Shown here: positions 59,528 to 64,000 of the stretch, in pieces
How the letters are laid out: every line of letters starts with the position of its first letter
Numbering within the stretch: position 1 is the stretch's first letter
Notes under the pieces: model-generated
What the model saw: only the letters and a program-made list of their open reading frames with translations
Databases searched by the model: none
Told to the model about the DNA's origin: nothing
Assembly: GCF_014042345.1 (NCBI RefSeq)
Contig: NZ_JACEZT010000001.1
Span: 496,001-560,000, forward strand
DNA: 64,000 nt
Direction: 5' to 3'
DNA from: Rugamonas brunnea
GTDB lineage: Bacteria; Pseudomonadota; Gammaproteobacteria; Burkholderiales; Burkholderiaceae_D
Translations under genes and position numbers: made by a program

Positions 59528-60544
59528 ATGACGGTACTGGTCCGCTCGGCGACCTTATCCACGTTCGACATCCTCGCCAAAGGCCTGCGGCTGGACGTGC
59601 CCAGCCTGCTGGCGCGGTTCGGCATCCCATTGCAAGCCCTGCACGATCCGGACATGCTGGTGTCCTACCAGGGCTTCATCAATCTGCTGGAATATTCAGC
59701 CTCGCTCGGACGCTGCCCGGATCTGGGCTTGCGGCTGGCGCAGGCGCGCGGGATCAGCATCCTCGGCCCGATCGCCGTGCTGCTACGCCATGCGGGCACA
59801 GTGGGTGAGGCATTGGCGCTGGCCTCGCGCTATCTGTTCGTCCACAGTCCGGCATTGAAACTGCAAACGCAGATCGTGCCCGGTCATCCCGACCTGGTCG
59901 ACGTGGTGTTCGACCTCAGCCATGCGAAGCTGACCGCCCGCCCGCAGGTGATCAGCCTGGCGCTGGGCATCCTCTGCCAAGGCTTGAGCGTGATGACGGC
60001 GGCGCGCATTGCGCCGCAACTGGTGATGCTGCCGCACCCGCCCGTCGCGGACGAGGACGCGTATCGGCAAGCCTACAACTGCCCGGTGCAATTCCGGGCG
60101 CCGGTGGCGGCCGTGCGGCTGCGGGTGAGCGACTTGAAAGTGGAAGTGTCGGGCAACGACCCGCACATGAAGGAGTTGGCGCTGGACTATCTGGAGCAAC
60201 AAGGCGGCAAGCCGCACAGCTTGTTTTCCGACCGCGTGCGCCGGCTGGTGCGGCATTTTCTCAGCGCGGGACACGCGCGGCATACCGATATCGCCAGCGC
60301 GCTGTCGCTGCATCCACGCACCCTGCAACGGCGGCTGGCGGCGGAAGGCGCCACCTTCGAACAGTTGGTGGACGATGTGCGCAAGGAGCAATTCCTGGAA
60401 CTGATCGGCCTGCCCACAGGCCCGGCGATGACGCAGATCGCCCACATTTTGGGCTACGCGGAGGTGTCGGTCCTCACGCGCAGCTGCAAGCGCTGGTTCG
60501 GCGCCACGCCGCGCGCCATGCGGCAGCGGGCGCAAAAGCCTTAG
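59528..60544 (+). CDS. AraC family transcriptional regulator (OruR/ArgR-like)
   Basis: 338 residues. The N-terminal ligand domain is of the Arabinose_bd type ([19 protein letters not shown] and [20 protein letters not shown]). The C-terminal HTH_18 has [20 protein letters not shown], then [20 protein letters not shown] and [13 protein letters not shown]. It is divergent from the ThDP/FAD operon over a 116-base gap and likely regulates it. Its stop codon overlaps the FKBP gene's stop. Confidence 0.88.
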   Translation: MTVLVRSATLSTFDILAKGLRLDVPSLLARFGIPLQALHDPDMLVSYQGFINLLEYSASLGRCPDLGLRLAQARGISILGPIAVLLRHAGTVGEALALASRYLFVHSPALKLQTQIVPGHPDLVDVVFDLSHAKLTARPQVISLALGILCQGLSVMTAARIAPQLVMLPHPPVADEDAYRQAYNCPVQFRAPVAAVRLRVSDLKVEVSGNDPHMKELALDYLEQQGGKPHSLFSDRVRRLVRHFLSAGHARHTDIASALSLHPRTLQRRLAAEGATFEQLVDDVRKEQFLELIGLPTGPAMTQIAHILGYAEVSVLTRSCKRWFGATPRAMRQRAQKP

Positions 60545-60981
60545 CGTACTTCCAGCAACTCGACGTCGAAGATCAAGGTCGCGTTCGGCGGAATCGGGCC
60601 GGCGCCGCCGGCGCCGTAACCCATGCCGGGCGGCACGATCAGCGTGCGCTTGCCACCCACCTTCATGCCCTGCACGCCCTCGTCCCAGCCCTGGATGACC
60701 TGACCGGCGCCAAGCTGGAAGCTGAACGGCGCGCGGCCAATCGAGGAATCGAACTGCGCACCGTGCTTCTGCGGCGCGTTGGGCTCATACAGCCAGCCCG
60801 TGTAGTTGACCACCGCCATTGTGCCGGCGACCGCTTCCTTGCCGGTGCCGACCACGGTATCGATCTTTTGCAGTGGCACGGCGGCGGTGTCGGCCGAAGC
60901 CGGCGGGGTGGCGCGGTTGCAGGCGGCCAGGGTGAGGGTGAGGGTCAAGCCGAGGATGCTGGAGGTGAGCAGTCGTTTCAT
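60541..60981 (-). CDS. FKBP-type peptidyl-prolyl isomerase, lipoprotein
   Basis: 146 residues from the ATG at 60981. Signal ends in the lipobox LTLAAC. The FKBP domain has [50 protein letters not shown] and [20 protein letters not shown] then IFDVELL, all standard active-site strands. It would catalyse proline isomerisation in the periplasm, tethered to a membrane. Its stop overlaps the AraC stop by four bases. Confidence 0.92.
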   Translation of the reverse strand: MKRLLTSSILGLTLTLTLAACNRATPPASADTAAVPLQKIDTVVGTGKEAVAGTMAVVNYTGWLYEPNAPQKHGAQFDSSIGRAPFSFQLGAGQVIQGWDEGVQGMKVGGKRTLIVPPGMGYGAGGAGPIPPNATLIFDVELLEVR

Positions 60982-61140
60982 GGTGTTGTTGACGCGCGGA
61001 CGCGAGTGTCGGTGTACATGGATGAAGCAAGGCATTGTACTCGACCAACGGCCCGGACCGCAGCTCAGGCAATGCAGTCGCGGATTCCCGTGACGGGAAC
61101 CTGGCGGAGATTTCCGGCCCGCGCGCTGCTGATTTTTGAT

Positions 61141-61983
61141 TTACTCAGACCGAAGCTGATAGCGTTGCTGGATCGCCTGCAATTTTTTCTTGTGCGCTGC
61201 GCGCGCCGCGGCATCGCGCAGGCGTCCAGCCAACGCGGGATCGAAGGCCGGTGAAGCGGCGAGGTAGATCGAACCAGTTGCACCAACCGTACCACCGACC
61301 AGGAACTTGCCGGGATCAAGCTTGGCATGGCGCAAGCTCGGCAGCGCGACCACATCCGGAACCATCCATACATCGATACGGCCTGCGGCGAGCTTGAGGG
61401 CGTTCATCGTTTCAGTCTCCCCTGCTTGGTAGTGAACGCCCAATTTCTCGAGCAGGTCTACGCCAGCCGAGCTACGAAGCACGCCGATACGTTGATTTGC
61501 GGCCTCAGCAATGGTCGCCGGCGGCCTGTTGGGCGCCATGGTCAGAAGTACTTGGTGATAGTCGTAGAGGTGCGTAATCCACAGGTAATGGGATTCCCGC
61601 TCTGATGTACGGGTGAGCGGCGCAATCAATGTCCCGGGACGGTACTGCACCATCTTTTGCGCCCTCAGCCAGGGTAAAAAGTGGTACGAAACAGACAGCC
61701 CCGCCTCGTCCCCAATCGCGTCCAACATGTCGAGCGCAATACCGTGCGGGCTGCCTGGCGTCGCGCTTTTCTCCGCCATCCCCGCGATTTCCGATGTGAG
61801 TATCTCCAGGTCCGCCCCCGCGTAGGCCACCTTTGCAATCAACAACGATGCGACGCAGAACATGAGCTGCACTGCGGTTTGTAACGGTGACCAACGCCGG
61901 ATACCACCCGACGTCGAAAGCGACATGGCCGCTACTCGATCGCGGCCATCAGATCCGACATGGCTTTCCTGGTCAATGACCAT
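61141..61983 (-). CDS. Periplasmic solute-binding (SBP_bac_3-like) protein with long N-terminus
   Basis: 280 residues from the ATG at 61983, which has AGGAG six bases upstream. The hydrophobic signal segment (LMFCVASLLIAKVAYA) starts only near residue 40, after a long polar N-terminus; a later Met (61926) would give a more normal signal. Type II binding fold: EILTSEIAGMAEKSATPGSP, GIALDMLDAIGDEAGLSVSY and IGVLRSSAGVDLLEKLG. No ABC or sensor gene is nearby. Codon use is more A/T-rich than the upstream region. Confidence 0.72.
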   Translation of the reverse strand: MVIDQESHVGSDGRDRVAAMSLSTSGGIRRWSPLQTAVQLMFCVASLLIAKVAYAGADLEILTSEIAGMAEKSATPGSPHGIALDMLDAIGDEAGLSVSYHFLPWLRAQKMVQYRPGTLIAPLTRTSERESHYLWITHLYDYHQVLLTMAPNRPPATIAEAANQRIGVLRSSAGVDLLEKLGVHYQAGETETMNALKLAAGRIDVWMVPDVVALPSLRHAKLDPGKFLVGGTVGATGSIYLAASPAFDPALAGRLRDAAARAAHKKKLQAIQQRYQLRSE

Positions 61984-62260
61984 GACAAACTCCTGATTTC
62001 CGCAAGCCCTCGCAATACAAGACTCCGATGTTGCGACGTCCGGATTAGCCAACCAACATCAGCGCGGACAGATGTGATGTCGGCCGAGCCACTTCCGCAT
62101 GCGGTTCAGAAGGCTGGTCAATTAGTCTGCCAATGAGAGTCGGTTCAGCAGGACCGCAGCGTCTTGGCCCTATCCTGCCTAACGTAATTGTAGGGCCGTT
62201 GCCGGCGTCTGGCAAAGCCCTGGATCTCATCGAATATTTTGCTCAGGTGAACCAGGGCAG

Positions 62261-63544
62261 CTATTTTTCCATGATAGCAGTCACCGCCTGGCCTCCCGCA
62301 GCACAAATTGAAATCAGGCCGCGCCCGCCCCCCGCCTCGTTCAGGATTTTTGCCAGGGTGGCGACGATGCGACAGCCCGTGGCCGCGAAAGGATGACCAG
62401 TCGCAATTGAACCACCCTTTACATTCAGTTTGGTGCGGTCAATGCTACCGAGTGGGTTTGCCAGGCCGAGCTTTGTACGGCAAAAATCGGCTGACTCCCA
62501 GGCCGCCAGTGTGCACAGTACAACCGCTGAAAACGCCTCGTGGATTTCGTAAAAATCGAAGTCCTGCAGCGCGATGCCGCGCTTATGCAGCAGACGAGGA
62601 ATGGCGTACGCGCCGCCCATGAGCAATCCCTCCCGCTCGTCGATGAAATCAACCGCCGCCACTTCGCCGGCGGTCAAATAGGCAAGGACTGGCAGCCCCT
62701 TCTTCTGCGCCCATTCTTCCGACGCCAGCAAGACGGCCGAAGCGCCATCTGTCAACGGTGAGGCGTTTGCCGCTGTAATGGTTCCCTCTTTGCGGTCAAA
62801 CGCGGGGCTCAACTTGCTCAATTTTTCGATCGTGGAATCTGGACGAAGATTGTTGTCACGGTGAACGCCGTGGTAGGGCATGAGCAGATCATCAAAGAAG
62901 CCTTCGTCATACGCCTTGGCGAGATTCAAGTGACTGTGCAGGGCCAGTTTGTCCTGCTCTTCGCGTGTGATTCCGTACCGGTGCGCGGTAAGCTGCGCAT
63001 GCTGCCCCATCGATTTTCCGGTTCTGGGTTCCGTGTTGACAGGAAGTTCCGGAATCAGGTGCGCGGGCTTGACGAGGCCCAGGGACGCCTTGAACTTGCC
63101 CCCACGCGTGCGTGCAGCGTTCATCGCCATTAAGGCACGCTGCATCCCGCGGCTCACTGCGATCGGGGCATCTGAGGTGGTGTCGGTTCCACAAGCGATC
63201 CCGGCATCGATCTGCCCGAGCGCAATCTTGTTCGCGACCAGAATCGCCGCCTCCAAGCCAGTGCCGCAAGCTTGCTGAACATCGTATGCCGGCGTATTGG
63301 GGTGCAAGCCGCATCCCAACACCGACTCGCGCACAAGATTCCAGTCGCGCGCGTGCTTCATTACCGCGCCGCCCACCACCTCACCGAGCAATTCGCCCTG
63401 CAAGTTGCATTTCTGCACCAAGCCGCTCAGCGTGTCGGTAAGCATGGTCTGGTTGCTCAGCTCAAAATAGGCGGTGTTCGAGCGCACGAATGGAATGCGA
63501 TTTGCAGCGACAACGGCAACCCGCCGTGGTGTACCGTAATTCAT
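62261..63544 (-). CDS. Acetyl-CoA acetyltransferase (thiolase), FadI-like
   Basis: 427 residues from the ATG at 63544. Nucleophile Cys93 in DVQQACGTGLEAA, NEHE-equivalent EIHEAFSAV, His in GHPFAATGCRIVATL and the final Cys in ISICAAGGQAVTAIM, all needed for Claisen condensation or thiolysis. Length is close to FadI. A canonical promoter precedes it. Base composition is lower in GC (about 49% at 62821-62940) than neighbouring genes, suggesting acquisition by transfer. No fadJ or other fatty acid gene is near. Confidence 0.9.
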   Translation of the reverse strand: MNYGTPRRVAVVAANRIPFVRSNTAYFELSNQTMLTDTLSGLVQKCNLQGELLGEVVGGAVMKHARDWNLVRESVLGCGLHPNTPAYDVQQACGTGLEAAILVANKIALGQIDAGIACGTDTTSDAPIAVSRGMQRALMAMNAARTRGGKFKASLGLVKPAHLIPELPVNTEPRTGKSMGQHAQLTAHRYGITREEQDKLALHSHLNLAKAYDEGFFDDLLMPYHGVHRDNNLRPDSTIEKLSKLSPAFDRKEGTITAANASPLTDGASAVLLASEEWAQKKGLPVLAYLTAGEVAAVDFIDEREGLLMGGAYAIPRLLHKRGIALQDFDFYEIHEAFSAVVLCTLAAWESADFCRTKLGLANPLGSIDRTKLNVKGGSIATGHPFAATGCRIVATLAKILNEAGGGRGLISICAAGGQAVTAIMEK

Positions 63545-63600
63545 AGTAGCTTTGCCTCTCAATGATGATGATTTTTCTGGATTTCACCGAATAAACTGAC

Positions 63601-63628
63601 AGTATAGTCATGATGATAAACATGTCAA
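63601..63628 (-). promoter_or_regulatory. Consensus promoter of the thiolase gene
   Basis: Read on the minus strand: TTGACA (63628-63623), 16-base spacer, TATACT (63606-63601). The start would be near 63594, giving a leader of about 50 bases. Confidence 0.75.
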
Positions 63629-63711
63629 TTAACGCCTTGCATGGCGCTGGGAAAAACAGACGGGATCATGTAGGTGGGCGAGGAACGCGACGGTCTTTAT
63701 CGGAGCACGAT

Positions 63712-63740
63712 AAAAAAAAACAGCCCCATCGCTGGGGCTG
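63712..63740 (-). terminator. Intrinsic terminator of the tRNA-Ser genes
   Basis: On the minus strand CAGCCCC (63740-63734), loop, GGGGCTG (63727-63721), then nine T (63720-63712). Confidence 0.93.
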
Positions 63741-63751
63741 TTTTCCTACTA

Positions 63752-63843
<92 letters not shown>

Positions 63844-63910
63844 GGTGTTCTTTTCGAGCGCTCGGCCAACGTATTGGCACAAGGGTGGTCTTAACAAACG
63901 ACGACCTATT

Positions 63911-64000
63911 TGGCGGAAAGGGTGGGATTCGAACCCACGGTAGGGGGACACCCTACGCCTGATTTCGAGTCAGGTACATTCGACCACTCTGCCACCTTTC
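63911..64000 (-). tRNA. tRNA-Ser (anticodon CGA), second copy, one base beyond window
   Basis: Near-identical to the copy at 63753, on the same strand. It has anticodon CGA and an encoded CCA. Differences are an A for G in the acceptor stem and a change in the variable arm (gggacaccc against gggaaaccc). The 5'-most base lies at 64001, outside the window. The gap between copies is 67 bases, so they are probably cotranscribed. Confidence 0.93.

Overview
The window is typical high-GC betaproteobacterial chromosome. Gene content and protein style point to Burkholderiales, most likely Oxalobacteraceae (Massilia / Duganella / Janthinobacterium-like): DUF1415 and DUF1289 proteins, a RhlE helicase with a Gly/Arg-rich tail, a PhaC-era style of alanine-rich lipoproteins, an OlsB-like acyltransferase and an AK-repeat histone-like protein. 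Genus is inferred, not shown. There is no prophage, transposase, integrase or CRISPR array.

Layout. 1-8.9 kb: housekeeping and hypothetical genes (DUF1993, DUF1289, DUF1415, an MltD-type lytic transglycosylase, fabI, a YecA/SEC-C protein, an NHL-repeat lipoprotein, rhlE, and a coupled ribbon-helix-helix/coiled-coil pair). 9-15.8 kb: an SDR gene divergent from a marR-MFS pair with phased 11-bp iterons between them, then a HypT-like LysR gene, gdhA and a short malic enzyme. 15.8-21.3 kb: a lipoprotein, a methyltransferase, a secreted amidohydrolase and a TorT-like binding protein.

21.4-39.7 kb is the most interesting part. It carries a complete selenoneine gene set (senA divergent from senB-senC) and, 8-14 kb downstream, the ergothioneine genes egtD-egtB. 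EgtD makes hercynine, the substrate shared by SenA and EgtB. Next to egtD, divergently, lies a five-gene ABC transporter operon of the PhnD/PhnE type. Its ligand cannot be read from sequence; a selenium oxyanion is one possibility given the neighbourhood. Between the two groups are a PAS-GGDEF cyclase, leuA with a leader peptide containing five Leu codons in a row, an Lnt paralog and a chemoreceptor.

39.7-56 kb: a small HTH-like protein behind a long hairpin, an FdhF/YdeP-type molybdoenzyme with fdhD, an OlsB-like acyltransferase, the AK-repeat protein, ppx, a diguanylate cyclase with a GGAEF site, a hotdog thioesterase, and a hybrid histidine kinase whose Hpt domain is split off by a frameshift at a run of seven C. 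56-61 kb: a ThDP enzyme/FAD dehydrogenase operon divergent from an AraC regulator, plus an FKBP lipoprotein. 61-64 kb: a binding protein and a thiolase of noticeably lower GC, ending at two tandem tRNA-Ser(CGA) genes, a possible island edge.

All calls are from reading sequence alone; no database search was possible.
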